The position numbers were made by a program, and so were the translations under genes. Below are positions 15,925-24,726 of a DNA stretch of 64,000 bases, in pieces. The stretch is from an uncultured Erythrobacter sp. (GTDB lineage: Bacteria > Pseudomonadota > Alphaproteobacteria > Sphingomonadales > Sphingomonadaceae): the NCBI GenBank assembly GCA_947502305.1, contig CANMZA010000001.1:620001-684000 (forward strand). Reading direction: 5' to 3'. The notes beneath the pieces were generated by a model. The model saw only the letters and a program-made list of their open reading frames with translations. It was not told the origin of the DNA and did no database searches. Numbering within the stretch: the first letter of the stretch is position 1; each line of letters opens with the position of its first letter.

Positions 15925-16371
15925 TGTATAGTTCAATGGTTTTTTGGCTGCCGAGTTCCCGCAAACTATCCAACACCCCAATCAAAACGCCCAATCAAAA
16001 CCCCCTACTCAAAAACCCCAATCAAAAACCGGAGCAGCAGGCCGCGCCCACCACTCCGGTTTCTAAGCACATCGCCCCGTTCGTCAGCATGGGCCTGGTT
16101 GGCCGAGCCTCCCGTTCGAGGCGCTTTGGAACGACTAGCAGTTGCCATCTTGCCGATGACAATTGGCGCTATCGCTGCGGTGTCGCTAAGAAACGGATAT
16201 CAGTCAGCCCTAACGCGGCGTTTACTGTGATTGGGCGCATACTGGACCGAAAAACTGCACCTGCGCAGTTGTGCGGTGCAGCATCATTGTATAACCGGCG
16301 CGCAATCCCTCACTATCTTTTCATCGCCTGCGCATGTTTTGGCGCGGCAACACAGTTTGGATAACCGGCCC
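15925..16371. other. Intergenic region upstream of the SulP transporter
   Basis: About 450 bases with no supported gene. It has four imperfect 13-15 bp units with core CAATCAAAA at 15981-16029. An inverted repeat (AACCGGAG with its complement, about 16026-16062, 19-nt loop) has no strong T run. The rest has mixed composition. Promoters for the two divergent genes must lie here. Confidence 0.4.
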
Positions 16372-17886
16372 ATGACCACCCAAAGCTCCTTTGCGGAAAC
16401 CTTTCGCCGCGATTGGTTGGCGCAGCCGCGCGCTGACATTTTGGCGGGCATTGTGGTGGCGCTGGCGCTGATCCCAGAGGCGATTGGTTTTGCCCTGATT
16501 GCGGGCGTTGACCCTAGCGTGGGCCTCTATGCCAGCGTGGCGATTGCGATGGTTATCGCGCTAACGGGCGGGCGTCCCGGCATGATCTCCGCCGCGACTG
16601 CCGCCGTTGCGGTGGTGGTGATCCCGCTGGTGGACGAATGGGGCGTGGAATATCTGTTCGCGGCAACGATCCTGATGGGCGTGTTCCAAGGGATCGCGGC
16701 GCTGCTGCGGCTCGACTTGCTGATGCAATTCGTCAGCCGCTCGGTCATTACCGGCTTCGTCAATGCCTTGGCGATCCTGATTTTCATGGCGCAAATCCCG
16801 CAATTGATGCCCGGTAATGACGGCGTTGGCCCGTGGACCTGGGTGATGGTGCTGGCCGGTTTGGCGATCATTTACGGCTTCCCCCGCATCACCAAATCCA
16901 TCCCGAGCCCGCTGGTCGCCATCGTGCTGCTGACGGCGGCGACGATATGGTGGGGGCTGCCGGTCAATGATGTGGCGGGTGAGGGTAAACTGCCCGATGG
17001 TTTGCCGATGTTTGCTTTGCCGGATGTGCCGCTGACATGGGAAACGCTGAAGATCATCGCGCCTTATTCTGCGACGATGGCGGCGGTGGGCCTGCTGGAA
17101 AGCCTACTAACCGCGCAAATCGTCGACGATATGACGCATACTGACAGCAACAAACAACGCGAAAGCGCCGGGCAAGGGATCGCCAATGTGGTTGCGGCGT
17201 GTTTTGGCGGCATGGGCGGCTGCGCGATGATCGGGCAATCGGTTATCAATGTCGCATCGGGCGGACGCGGGCGGCTTTCGACCTTTACCGCCGGTGCGTT
17301 CTTGCTGTTCTTGCTCACCGTGCTGGGCCCGTATGTGGGCCAAGTGCCCATGCCAGCCTTGGTCGCGGTGATGATCATGGTCAGCATCGGGACATTCAGC
17401 TGGAATTCGATCCCCAATTTGCGCCGTCATCCCTCCTCCAGTTCGGTGGTGATGATCGCCACAGTCGTGGTGGTTGTGTGGACGCATGATCTGGCGCTTG
17501 GCGTGCTTGTCGGGGTGCTGCTCTCGGGCATTTTCTTCGCCAACAAAGTGCGCAGCCTGTTCAGTGTGGAACGCATCCGCCGCCCGCACAGCGCGGTCTA
17601 TGTCGTGACCGGAGAGATTTTCTTCGCCAGCGTCGATAAGTTCATGGATCAGCTGGGGCCAGAGAGCCAATATGAAGACGCCGCGCACCACGTTGTGATC
17701 GACGTTTCCAAGGCGCATTTCTGGGATATTTCGGCGATCGGCGCGCTGGAAAAAGTGGTGGACCGGATGCGCCGCAATGGCCGCCACACTCGGATCGTCG
17801 GGCTGAACGCAGCCAGCGCCGATCTGTTCGACAAATTCGCGCTGGAGGACCGGACGGGTCTGGAAAGCGGATTGCTGCCGCATTGA
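16372..17886 (+). CDS. SulP-family anion transporter with STAS domain
   Basis: 504 residues. About 11-12 membrane helices cover residues 20-385 in the SLC26/SulP fold ([75 protein letters not shown]). A cytoplasmic STAS domain covers about 400-500 ([22 protein letters not shown]). Family members move sulfate, bicarbonate or dicarboxylates; the substrate is not determinable here. The start was placed where the conserved N-terminus begins; 47 upstream in-frame residues have no family character. Confidence 0.92.
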   Translation: MTTQSSFAETFRRDWLAQPRADILAGIVVALALIPEAIGFALIAGVDPSVGLYASVAIAMVIALTGGRPGMISAATAAVAVVVIPLVDEWGVEYLFAATILMGVFQGIAALLRLDLLMQFVSRSVITGFVNALAILIFMAQIPQLMPGNDGVGPWTWVMVLAGLAIIYGFPRITKSIPSPLVAIVLLTAATIWWGLPVNDVAGEGKLPDGLPMFALPDVPLTWETLKIIAPYSATMAAVGLLESLLTAQIVDDMTHTDSNKQRESAGQGIANVVAACFGGMGGCAMIGQSVINVASGGRGRLSTFTAGAFLLFLLTVLGPYVGQVPMPALVAVMIMVSIGTFSWNSIPNLRRHPSSSSVVMIATVVVVVWTHDLALGVLVGVLLSGIFFANKVRSLFSVERIRRPHSAVYVVTGEIFFASVDKFMDQLGPESQYEDAAHHVVIDVSKAHFWDISAIGALEKVVDRMRRNGRHTRIVGLNAASADLFDKFALEDRTGLESGLLPH

Positions 17887-17887
17887 T

Positions 17888-18004
17888 GTTTTGCGAACCC
17901 GCATCCGCGGGTTCGTCCTCGGTGCTATTCGCTCCACTTCGTTTCGCGGCACCTGCGGGCGCCCGCCTTGTCTCTTTGGCGCGCTTGCGGCTGCTTCGCG
18001 CCGA
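17888..18004. repeat. Dispersed hairpin repeat, copy 1 (orientation A)
   Basis: Starts TTTTGCGAACCCGC and has a hairpin GAACCCGC-ATCC-GCGGGTTC, then GCGGC and CTGCGGGCGCCCGCC, and ends CGCTTGCGGCTGCTTCGCG. It is the same module as 24553-24672 and 25372-25488 and the reverse of 18058-18164 and 25180-25276. No coding content; frames across it are artefacts of GC bias. Confidence 0.7.
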
Positions 18005-18057
18005 TGCTCACGCTGCCGTTAGTGGGTTAATCCCGTCACTGTCCTGCCTGCTTAATG

Positions 18058-18164
18058 GCGGAGCTCGGTCGCGAAGCGACCGCAAGCGCCCCAAAGGACG
18101 GGGGCGCCCGCCCGCAGCGCCGAAGGCGCGAGAACATCGCACCCCGGATGATGTGCGCAAACAA
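18058..18164. repeat. Dispersed hairpin repeat, copy 2 (orientation B)
   Basis: Reads GGTCGCGAAGCGACC, then GCGCCGAAGGCGCG, and ends CCGGATGATGTGCGCAAACAAG. This is the reverse complement of the orientation-A module. Between 18065 and 18135 it closely parallels 25189-25249. Confidence 0.7.
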
Positions 18165-18276
18165 GAACGCTCGACGCCGCAGGCGTCGCAAGGCCGACCG
18201 GCCGTCGCGGCTTTTGCCGCGTAGCCAAGCGGGCGGATGCCCGCGCCCGGCGCTTGAGGGCGCAAACAAAAACGCG
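18165..18276. repeat. Dispersed hairpin repeat, second module type, copy 1
   Basis: Contains CCGCGTAGCCAAGCGGGC, GGATGCCCGCGCCCGGCG and CTTGAGGGCGCAAACAAAAA. It is the reverse complement of 25021-25125, which has matching CTCAAGCGCCGGGCGCGGG and CCCGCTTGGCTACGCCGC. It shares the terminal GCGCAAACAAA with the other module. Confidence 0.65.
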
Positions 18277-18332
18277 TTGTGCCGTCTGCGCCATTGTGCG
18301 ACCTCAAGCATCAACAGGAGAGGACCATTATT

Positions 18333-18953
18333 ATGGCGAACCGCGTCGAGCTAATTTTCGATTTTGTCAGCCCCAACGCGTATTTCATCTGGGGGCCGCT
18401 GCGTGATGTTGTTCGGCGCACCGGGGCAGAATTGGATGTTACGCCAGTATTTCTTGGCGGGATGCACAAGCTGACGGGCAATGCGCCGCCGATGATTCGC
18501 GATGCGGATGTGAAGGGTAAGGTCGAATATTCGATGCTGGAGATCCAGCGCTTTATCGCCAAGCATGGCCTCACCAAATACAAGATGCATCCGGCATTCC
18601 CGTTCAATTCGATCTTGCTGCAACGCATGCTGTTCGCTGCCGATCAGGATGGGCGCGGGGTGCAATTTGTCGACGGAATTTTGCCCGCGATCTGGGAAGA
18701 AAGCCTGGATTTCACCGATCCAGAAGCCCTCGGCGCGGTCCTCTCCGCCGCCGGTTTTGACGCCGCCGATCTGTTCGCCCGAACACAGAGCGATGAGGTA
18801 AAGCAAGGCCTCGTCCAAAACACTGATCACGCGGTTGCGCGCGGCGCGTTTGGTATTCCGACGATGTTTGTCGGACCCAAAGGCGGTGCGTGCGAAATGT
18901 TCTTTGGCAAAGAACGATTGGGCCAGATTGAAGAGGAATTGGCGGCGGGTTAG
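18333..18953 (+). CDS. 2-hydroxychromene-2-carboxylate isomerase-like protein (DsbA fold)
   Basis: 206 residues of the HCCA isomerase/DsbA-like family, a kappa-class GST relative. ELIFDFVSPNAYFIWGPL holds the active Ser in the thioredoxin-fold position (SPNAY), and AVARGAFGIPTMFVG is the cis-Pro region. The canonical enzyme isomerises 2-hydroxychromene-2-carboxylate in naphthalene breakdown with glutathione; most genomic copies have unknown substrates. AGGAGAGG ahead of the ATG supports this start over one 54 nt upstream within repeat DNA. Stops overlap with the convergent LysR gene by four bases. Confidence 0.88.
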   Translation: MANRVELIFDFVSPNAYFIWGPLRDVVRRTGAELDVTPVFLGGMHKLTGNAPPMIRDADVKGKVEYSMLEIQRFIAKHGLTKYKMHPAFPFNSILLQRMLFAADQDGRGVQFVDGILPAIWEESLDFTDPEALGAVLSAAGFDAADLFARTQSDEVKQGLVQNTDHAVARGAFGIPTMFVGPKGGACEMFFGKERLGQIEEELAAG

Positions 18954-19822
18954 AGGCCGCTGGCGGCGCTTTCGCGAGCTGGCACTGCGGCCCGCACCGC
19001 CGCCCTTAACGTTGCGAACACCTGTGCCGCCAAATCTTCTTCTAGGTCGCGCCGCCAACAGGCGTAAGCGGGAAAATCAAACTTCGGTGCGTCTGCAACA
19101 ATGCTGAGCGCCCCCGTTTCCACCAAAGGCATGACCAGTGATTGCGGCATATAGCCCGCCATCGCATTGCTGATCAGCCATTTCGCCGATCGCTGACCCA
19201 GATCCAGCACCAATCCCGCATCCGGCGCGATCCCAAGGCGGGATGCGATTTCCAGCCCGATTGAGCGGCCCCAATCGATCCGCACGAAATTATCCTTCCA
19301 ATCGGCAGGATCGCCCGCCGTCACCAATATCAATCGGTCCTCAAACAAGCGCTGCGCCGCGACATCGCGGCGGAACACCGGATCGTGAACGACGATCATA
19401 TCCAGCGCCCCTTCTGCCAAATCGCGGTTAAGCCGCGCCCATGCCCCCGTTGTCACGCGCAAGGCCAGATCGGGTATCGCGCCGCGCACATCATCCAGCC
19501 AGCCGAGCAGCAATTGATCCCACAGGAAATATTGCCCGCCAAAGGACAGCGAATGTTTAAACCGATCCGGCAGGGCGACTTCGTGCTGGGCAACCTCCCA
19601 TGCCCGCACCGCTTGCCGTGCCGGGCTAACGAAGCGTTCGCCCGCTGAGGTCAGCTGACAACCGCGTTTGTCACGGATGAACAATTTCGTGCCCAGCCGA
19701 TATTCCAGCTGCTTAATCCGTTCGGTGACGCTGGAGGGGGACGCATTCACCCGCTGCGCTGCGCCAGAAAAACTGCCGGCGGCGGCGGCGGCGAGGAAGG
19801 TTTGAAAACTCACAACATCCAT
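18950..19822 (-). CDS. LysR-family transcriptional regulator
   Basis: 290 residues. The N-terminal winged HTH (FQTFLAAAAAGSFSGAAQRVNASPSSVTERIKQLE region, residues 5-60) precedes a periplasmic-binding-like effector domain (about 90-290). It ends convergently with the HCCA isomerase gene and faces a secreted protein gene at 19921. The spacer holds an A/T-rich partly palindromic site directly upstream of its start, as expected for LysR autoregulation. Target and inducer unknown. Confidence 0.88.
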   Translation of the reverse strand: MDVVSFQTFLAAAAAGSFSGAAQRVNASPSSVTERIKQLEYRLGTKLFIRDKRGCQLTSAGERFVSPARQAVRAWEVAQHEVALPDRFKHSLSFGGQYFLWDQLLLGWLDDVRGAIPDLALRVTTGAWARLNRDLAEGALDMIVVHDPVFRRDVAAQRLFEDRLILVTAGDPADWKDNFVRIDWGRSIGLEIASRLGIAPDAGLVLDLGQRSAKWLISNAMAGYMPQSLVMPLVETGALSIVADAPKFDFPAYACWRRDLEEDLAAQVFATLRAAVRAAVPARESAASGL

Positions 19823-19848
19823 TTAATTTGGATATACCGAATTTAAAG
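19823..19848. promoter_or_regulatory. Candidate LysR-type binding site
   Basis: AATTTGG-ATATA-CCGAATT at 19825-19843 is an imperfect inverted repeat with one mismatch, adjacent to the LysR start codon and in the divergent gap with 19921. The A/T-rich dyad fits the T-N11-A style of LysR sites. Confidence 0.45.
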
Positions 19849-19920
19849 TTCTGACAATTGCGTTTCTCTAAAATTGAAACCGGCTGTATTTGCCGCTCAA
19901 CAGATTGAAGGAGAACACCG

Positions 19921-20469
19921 ATGAAAACGTTTTTTATCGCCAGCGCCGCCGTCTTTGCCGCCTTGGCTGCGCCGCAAGTCGCGTTCGCCAATACCGGCGA
20001 CGACAACGCCGTCAGCAGCTCAGCGACCGCAGAAATTATCGTATCGGCTGAACATCAGCGCACCTGGGACCGGGGCAACCGGATGGAGGCCGATGGCCTG
20101 CGTGATTTGGAGCGCGCCCGCCGCGATCTGGTCCGTTACAGCGCCGATGTTGTCACCGCACAGGACAAACGTGACACCTCGCTCAGCCGCGCCCTGAATG
20201 CGCGTCAGGCGTTTGAGAACCTGACCGTGCGCGCCAATTTCACCAGCGGCGATGACGCCAAGGATTGGGCGAAACAGGTCGAAGAATTGGCCAGCGATTG
20301 GGACCGGTTTGAAAGCCGCAGCAGCGAGGGTGTGCGCGAATTGGACCGCGCCCTGCGCCGGCAAGCAAACGCGCAGGAAGCCGTCGATGATGCCCAGGCA
20401 CAAGTGGATGAAGGCCTCGCGATGAAATCAGACGCAGAGCGCGCCAGCCAGCGGCCAACCCGCCGATAA
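19921..20469 (+). CDS. Periplasmic helical/coiled-coil protein, unknown function
   Basis: 182 residues. MKTFFIASAAVFAALAAPQ starts a signal peptide cut around AFA-NTGDD. The mature part is almost all charged helix (EADGLRDLERARRDLVRYS, then RDTSLSRALNARQAFENL, VDDAQAQVDEGLAMKSDAE), typical of a periplasmic coiled coil. A strong AAGGAG precedes the ATG. No family recognised. It may belong with the next two envelope genes; a 98-bp gap separates it from 20568. Confidence 0.78.
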   Translation: MKTFFIASAAVFAALAAPQVAFANTGDDNAVSSSATAEIIVSAEHQRTWDRGNRMEADGLRDLERARRDLVRYSADVVTAQDKRDTSLSRALNARQAFENLTVRANFTSGDDAKDWAKQVEELASDWDRFESRSSEGVRELDRALRRQANAQEAVDDAQAQVDEGLAMKSDAERASQRPTRR

Positions 20470-20567
20470 GCGGCGGCTCTGAGAGATAGGGGCTGAAAGC
20501 CAAGGCCCGCCGCAAAAAACTGCGCGCGGGCCCCTATCAAACACGGCCTATTATGAGGAGAGAGAGC

Positions 20568-21170
20568 ATGTTTGCAAAGAGCGATAAAATCCGTCCGATG
20601 ACCGACAATTCTGCCCCTGCTTCGCGGATCGGCGGCGCGGTCGATCACGTTGCCGCAGCCAGCGCAGTGATGGTGGTGGGATTGGGCGCGGCGCAGCTTG
20701 CGCTCCCGCTCTTTGCAACCCCCTTGACCGGTATCCAAACCGGAACGGCGGGTTTGATCCTTGCGGTGCAATGGATCGTGTTTGGCGGCATTCTGGCGGT
20801 TGGCGGATTGTTGCGGATGCGGGTGGTGACAATTTTTGCGGCTGAATTCCTGCTCGTCACCGGTATCGCGGCGGCGGCCGTTATGATGCTCAGCGGCGGC
20901 GATCCGATCCCGCTCTTGGTCCACGGTGCGGTCGCCTTTGTCGGCCTTACCAATAGCGGTCTTGCGCGCTTGACCGACAAGGCGGAACTAAAGCGGGAAT
21001 TGCGCCTGATGAGAGCCTCGAGCCAGCAATCCGCCACCCGTCAGCAAGCCGACCAGCAAGCCGACCAGCAAGCCGACCAGCAAGCCGACCAGCACGCCGA
21101 ACGAAAAGTCGCAGATCAGCCCGTAACGCAGGCCGTATCGCATTCTGCATCAAAGCGGGGGGAGTTTTGA
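20568..21170 (+). CDS. Four-helix membrane protein with a QQAD repeat tail
   Basis: 200 residues. ATG at 20568 follows AGGAGAGAG. About four membrane helices (residues 32-52, 60-78, 83-105, 112-130) are followed by a cytosolic tail with the tetrapeptide repeat QQAD. The repeat is encoded by four perfect 12-bp units CAGCAAGCCGAC (21042-21089) and a degenerate fifth. The repeat number could vary by slippage. Function unknown. The stop shares one base with the start of the next gene (TGATG), so the two are translationally coupled. Confidence 0.78.
   Translation: MFAKSDKIRPMTDNSAPASRIGGAVDHVAAASAVMVVGLGAAQLALPLFATPLTGIQTGTAGLILAVQWIVFGGILAVGGLLRMRVVTIFAAEFLLVTGIAAAAVMMLSGGDPIPLLVHGAVAFVGLTNSGLARLTDKAELKRELRLMRASSQQSATRQQADQQADQQADQQADQHAERKVADQPVTQAVSHSASKRGEF
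21042..21101. repeat. 12-bp tandem repeat in the coding sequence
   Basis: CAGCAAGCCGAC occurs four times perfectly (21042-21089) and once degenerate (21090-21101). In frame, it adds the QQAD tetrapeptide per unit, so copy changes keep the frame. Confidence 0.95.
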
Positions 21171-21895
21171 TGCGCGGGCACTTGCGAAAGACGCCCTTTG
21201 GGTCGCCCATTGCCGGTACGTCTTCGCAGGCAGGCGGCGGGAACAAGCGCAAAAGCGCCGTTCTCGCCGTATCTGCGATAATCTTGGCCGGGTCATCAAT
21301 CGGTGCGCCGCTATCGGCACAAAACGGCGCGCAGCAGGACACGATTGGCGAGGATATGGTCGATGCGGTGACGCAGCCCTTGAGCGATTTGAACCTGCGC
21401 AGCCGCGAGATTCCCTTGATCCTGATATTGGCGCAAGATGCCCCCTATGATTTGACCGAGATACGCGGTTGCGCGGCGATACGCGGCGAATTGGCACGAT
21501 TGGAAGACGTGCTTGGCCCGGATGCTGATCAACCGCGCGAGGGGACTGGCCTGATCAATCGCGGCCTGCGCACGGGCGGCAAAATGATCAGCGGCTTCAT
21601 TCCGTTTCGCGGCATTGTTCGGCGGATTTCGGGTGCCAGAGCGCAGGAGCGCCAATGGGAAGAGGCGGTCTATGCCGGGGTCGCGCGGCGCAGTTACCTG
21701 AAAGGATATATGGCCGGGCAGCAATGCGGCGAGGCAGAGGAACAGGCGCCGCCAACGGCGCGGGACATTTTGGGTCTAGGCGGCGCGTTGGATGCGGATC
21801 AGCCGCATTATGGCGCGCAAGCTAGCGGCGAACATACGGTCGGAAATCCGAACGAAAATACAGCCGATAGCGATTTGGCCCCGATGCCAGAATGA
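21170..21895 (+). CDS. Exported protein of unknown function
   Basis: 241 residues. ATG at 21170 overlaps the previous stop by one base and follows GGGGGGAG. A basic N-terminus precedes a hydrophobic signal (SAVLAVSAIILAGSSIGAPLSAQ). The mature region has PLILILAQDAPYDL, GCAAIRGELARLEDVLGPDAD, a glycine-rich segment around residue 135 and a polar tail; two cysteines (in RGCAAI and QQCGEA) could pair. I recognise no family. It is coupled to the four-helix membrane protein, suggesting a shared envelope role. Confidence 0.75.
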   Translation: MRGHLRKTPFGSPIAGTSSQAGGGNKRKSAVLAVSAIILAGSSIGAPLSAQNGAQQDTIGEDMVDAVTQPLSDLNLRSREIPLILILAQDAPYDLTEIRGCAAIRGELARLEDVLGPDADQPREGTGLINRGLRTGGKMISGFIPFRGIVRRISGARAQERQWEEAVYAGVARRSYLKGYMAGQQCGEAEEQAPPTARDILGLGGALDADQPHYGAQASGEHTVGNPNENTADSDLAPMPE

Positions 21896-21997
21896 CATCG
21901 CAAGCCGCGCGCAATTCACGGTAATTTCAATTGTGCGGCGGAATAAGCGCGCGCGCCCTCTTGTCGCCCAGCGCAGAATTGCTACGTTAGGGCGCTT

Positions 21998-22423
21998 ATG
22001 AAAGAGCTGTTCCAACATGCTGCGGTCACTGACGGGATTACCGTTCGGGTGGCTGTTAGCTTCCTTCCCGAACAATCCCACCCAGAGGCGGGAAAGTGGT
22101 TTTGGGTTTATCATATCCGTATTGAAAATGGTTCGCACGAAGACGTGCAATTGCGCACGCGCCATTGGCGGATCACCGATGCGCGCGGGATGGTGAACCA
22201 TGTTGACGGCGAAGGGGTGGTTGGCGAACAGCCCAAACTCGCGCCGGGCGAAAGCCATGATTATGTGTCTGGTTGTCCGCTGACAACGCCGCATGGCTCG
22301 ATGGAAGGGTTCTATACTTTCAACAAGGGTGCTGGCGAAAAGGGTGATGGTTCGCCTTTCGAGGTGCGCATTCCGTTCTTTCCGCTCGCCGCGCCTGAAA
22401 CCGCCGACGGGCGCCAAGATTAA
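21998..22423 (+). CDS. apaG: ApaG-domain protein
   Basis: 141 residues with the ApaG/DUF525 Fn3-like fold: GITVRVAVSFLPEQS, WFWVYHIRIENGS, QLRTRHWRITDARG, EGVVGEQPKLAPGE, then YVSGCPLTTPHGSMEGFY. ApaG is linked genetically to Co2+/Mg2+ tolerance and the apaH locus in enteric bacteria; its biochemical role is unclear. It stands alone here, 102 nt after the exported protein, with no apaH or ksgA neighbour. Confidence 0.93.
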   Translation: MKELFQHAAVTDGITVRVAVSFLPEQSHPEAGKWFWVYHIRIENGSHEDVQLRTRHWRITDARGMVNHVDGEGVVGEQPKLAPGESHDYVSGCPLTTPHGSMEGFYTFNKGAGEKGDGSPFEVRIPFFPLAAPETADGRQD

Positions 22424-22480
22424 ACGTGTTTGATTAAGCGCGTTTGACTAAGCGCGCCGATTGAGTTTGACTGGCTGAGT

Positions 22481-22499
22481 GTTACCGGTCGAGGGTAAC
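22481..22499. promoter_or_regulatory. Inverted repeat ahead of the second LysR gene
   Basis: GTTACC-GGTCGAG-GGTAAC is a perfect 6-bp dyad 34 bp upstream of the LysR start. A direct repeat, GTTTGATTAAGCGC then GTTTGACTAAGCGC, lies just before it. Either could be a regulator site. Confidence 0.3.
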
Positions 22500-22532
22500 G
22501 GGCCGCCCGACTATCTGACCGAGTAACCGCCT

Positions 22533-23324
22533 GTGAAACGCACCCATCTCCCCTTGAATGCTCTGCGCGTCTATGATGCGGCGGCGCGGCACCTGTCCTT
22601 TACGCGCGCGGCTGATGAATTGGCGGTGACCCCGGCGGCGGTGGGTCAGCAGATCCGCGCTTTAGAAGACCACCTTGGCGTGGTGCTGTTTCGGCGCACG
22701 TCCAAGGGATTGGAGCTGACGCCGGAAGGTTGTGCCGGACTGGATGCGCTGCGTGAGGGGTTCTTGCGGTTTGAGGAAAGCGTGGCCGCGATGCAGGCGG
22801 GGCAGGCGTCGGACCGCTATACTATCGCCGCGCCGCGCGAATTTTATGCCGAATGGCTGGCCCCGCGATTGGCGGTGTTTCAGGCGAGTACGCCCGGTGT
22901 TGTGTATTCGATCATCGCGGATGAGGCGGCGGATTTTACCGAAGCAAACCTCGATCTGGCGATCCGTTTGGTTGATGGGCCGGGCGATTTGGAAGGGGTG
23001 CAATTGGCCCCATCGCAGCGCGTCACGGTTGAGGCTGATGGCGCGCGTGATGCGTGGATTGATTGGCCCGGCGCGGCCCTGCCCGAAGGGGTGCTGCCGT
23101 GTATCAAAGCGGGCAGTCCGGGGCAGGCTTTGTCGAGCGCGCTGGCGGGGATGGGGCGCACTGTCTTGCCCTTGCCGCTGGTAGAGGGCGCGGTGGAGCG
23201 CGGGCAGCTGAAAGTGCTGGATGAACCAGCAGACAGCCGCCGTGCATATTGGCTGGTCGCGCCGACGCCGCAATGGCGATCGAAGAAGGTCAAGGCGTTG
23301 CTGGCGTTCCTGACGGATGCGTGA
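22533..23324 (+). CDS. LysR-family regulator, GcvA-like, shortened effector domain
   Basis: 263 residues. The start LPLNALRVYDAAARHLSFTRAADELAVTPAAV is the GcvA-type HTH, continuing QQIRALEDHLGVVLFRR. The effector domain is about 30-40 residues shorter than usual, with the inter-lobe part compressed around residues 165-190. The GTG/ATG choice is clear, since the family begins MKRxxLPLNALR. Its stop overlaps the start of the GNAT gene by eight bases (ATGCGTGA), so the pair is co-translated. Confidence 0.87.
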   Translation: MKRTHLPLNALRVYDAAARHLSFTRAADELAVTPAAVGQQIRALEDHLGVVLFRRTSKGLELTPEGCAGLDALREGFLRFEESVAAMQAGQASDRYTIAAPREFYAEWLAPRLAVFQASTPGVVYSIIADEAADFTEANLDLAIRLVDGPGDLEGVQLAPSQRVTVEADGARDAWIDWPGAALPEGVLPCIKAGSPGQALSSALAGMGRTVLPLPLVEGAVERGQLKVLDEPADSRRAYWLVAPTPQWRSKKVKALLAFLTDA

Positions 23325-23880
23325 CGTCGCAGTTCTGAACACCGACCGTTTCACCATGCGCCCGCTGCGCGATGCGGACACGGCGGCGCTGTTTCCGACG
23401 CTATCTGATGCGGAGCAATGCCATTATCTGACGCGCCCTGAGTTTGCTTCTGAGGAGGAGCTGCACGGATGGCTGACCGATCCCAACTGGCCGGGGCGGA
23501 CGTGGATTGCGGTGGATACTTCGGGTTCGGTCACCGATTCTGTCACCGATTCTGTCTTTGGGCGCTTCGTCGCACACACCGCGCATGAAGAGGGCGTGCT
23601 CGAGATCGGCTATATCGTCTGCGCCGACCGCCAAGGGCAGGGGGTCGCATCGGAATGCACCCGCGCCCTGATCACACATTTGTTCGCCCTGCCTGTGGCC
23701 GATGGCGGCGCGCGCAAACTCATCGCTGAGGTCGACACGCGCAACATCGCCTCCGTGCGCTTGCTAGAAAAGTTCGGCTTCACCCGAGAGGCGCATTTGC
23801 GCGAACATGAAACCACGCATATCGGCCTGTGCGATGTGTATTTCTACGGCTTGTTGCGGAGCGAATGGAGCGGGGGTTAA
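23317..23880 (+). CDS. GNAT acetyltransferase, RimJ/RimL-like
   Basis: 187 residues of GCN5-related N-acetyltransferase fold: NTDRFTMRPLRDADTAAL at the start, LEIGYIVCADRQGQGVASECTRALI as the acetyl-CoA-binding motif A, and NIASVRLLEKFGFTREA near the end, as in ribosomal-protein alanine acetyltransferases. A 12-bp tandem duplication (TCACCGATTCTG twice near 23529) gives the run SVTDSVTDSV. Substrate unknown. Overlaps the LysR gene by 8 bases and the convergent gene by 4. Confidence 0.88.
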   Translation: MRDVAVLNTDRFTMRPLRDADTAALFPTLSDAEQCHYLTRPEFASEEELHGWLTDPNWPGRTWIAVDTSGSVTDSVTDSVFGRFVAHTAHEEGVLEIGYIVCADRQGQGVASECTRALITHLFALPVADGGARKLIAEVDTRNIASVRLLEKFGFTREAHLREHETTHIGLCDVYFYGLLRSEWSGG

Positions 23881-24551
23881 CCGCCAGCGCCAACACCGCG
23901 CTCATTCTCCCAATCTGTGCGCCACCGCGCTTTAAGCGCCCGGAAGAACGCCGCATTCGCCTCCTTGTTCTCGTCAGAATGGCGCGCCGCATATTGCTCC
24001 TCCTCCCACTCCGCGCGCAGAGCCGCTTTCAGCGCTTCATAATCGGGATGATCGGGGCCAAGCGGCACCTGCGATCCGCGTTCCGCCGCGCTGCCATAGC
24101 GTGCCGGTGCACGGTTGCGCAGGAAGAACATCACCAGCGCCTCATTATGCCGAACCTCCGTTCCGATCAGCTTGCCTGAGGAAACAACCATCCGCTCCTC
24201 GCCCTCTATCGCCCGCGCCAATGCCCCCGATTCCAAACGCGCCACACCCCGATCCACGGCGGCGTCCCAAGCCTCCCGAAAGCCCTCAGCACCGGGCCGC
24301 TGCCGCAATTTGTAAATGGCCTCCATCGATTTGCCGATATGCCGCGCCGCTTCGGAGACGATGCCCGTGGCCGCCAAATGCGCGATGAAAGCGCGTTGCA
24401 GATCGGGGAGAATAGAATTGCGGCGCGGTGCGACATGCGGAACCGGGGTGAAGGACAAAAGCGGATCGTCGTCGGCAGGCGGCGCGGCAATGTGCGCAAC
24501 GGCAGAGGTGGCTTGGCGCGGAATGGCGCGTTTGGGCACGAGTTCAGTCAT
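23877..24551 (-). CDS. HTH-like conserved protein, terminase-small-subunit-like
   Basis: 224 residues from MTELVPKRAI. The centre FIAHLAATGIVSEAARHIGKSMEAIYKLRQ is a helix-turn-helix, as in phage terminase small subunits and related DNA-binding proteins. EAWDAAVDRGVARLESGAL and RHNEALVMFFLRNRAP follow. The C-terminus is charged and helical (EALKAALRAEWEEEQYAA). No phage structural genes are nearby, so a terminase role is unlikely; I cannot assign a function. The start was set at the ATG before repeat DNA; a much longer frame upstream would translate the repeat. Confidence 0.65.
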   Translation of the reverse strand: MTELVPKRAIPRQATSAVAHIAAPPADDDPLLSFTPVPHVAPRRNSILPDLQRAFIAHLAATGIVSEAARHIGKSMEAIYKLRQRPGAEGFREAWDAAVDRGVARLESGALARAIEGEERMVVSSGKLIGTEVRHNEALVMFFLRNRAPARYGSAAERGSQVPLGPDHPDYEALKAALRAEWEEEQYAARHSDENKEANAAFFRALKARWRTDWENERGVGAGG

Positions 24552-24552
24552 T

Positions 24553-24672
24553 CTTGTTGTCCGCACGCCATCCGGCGTGCGAAATCCTCGCTCACACGCC
24601 CTACGGGCGCGTCGCTGCGGGCGCGCGCCTCGTCCTTTTGGCGCCCTTGCGGCGCTTCGCGCCGAGCTAGCG
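24553..24672. repeat. Dispersed hairpin repeat, copy 3 (orientation A)
   Basis: Begins TTGTTGTCCGCACGCC and has the hairpin GCACGCC-ATCC-GGCGTGC, then ACGCCCTACGGGCGCGT and CTTTTGGCGCCCTTGCGG, ending CGCTTCGCGCCGAG. It abuts the start of the HTH-like gene. Confidence 0.7.
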
Positions 24673-24726
24673 CAGTTTGATCGTTTGCCACCAAGGTTCT
24701 GGGGAAAAACAGGGAGGTTGCGCAGA

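Noticed and set aside
16081..16140. tRNA-like text (GGTTGGCCGAGCCTCC, GTTCGAGGC)
   Set aside because: No acceptor or anticodon stems can be formed around it; the resemblance is limited to a T-loop-like GTTCGAG.
18008..18354. Overlapping open frames on both strands across 18.0-18.35 kb
   Set aside because: They cover GC-rich hairpin repeats, give Arg/Ala/Pro-rich nonsense on every frame, and match the copies at 24.5-25.5 kb instead of any protein.
23877..24551. Prophage, based on the terminase-like HTH protein
   Set aside because: No large terminase, portal, capsid, integrase or att-like repeats are nearby.
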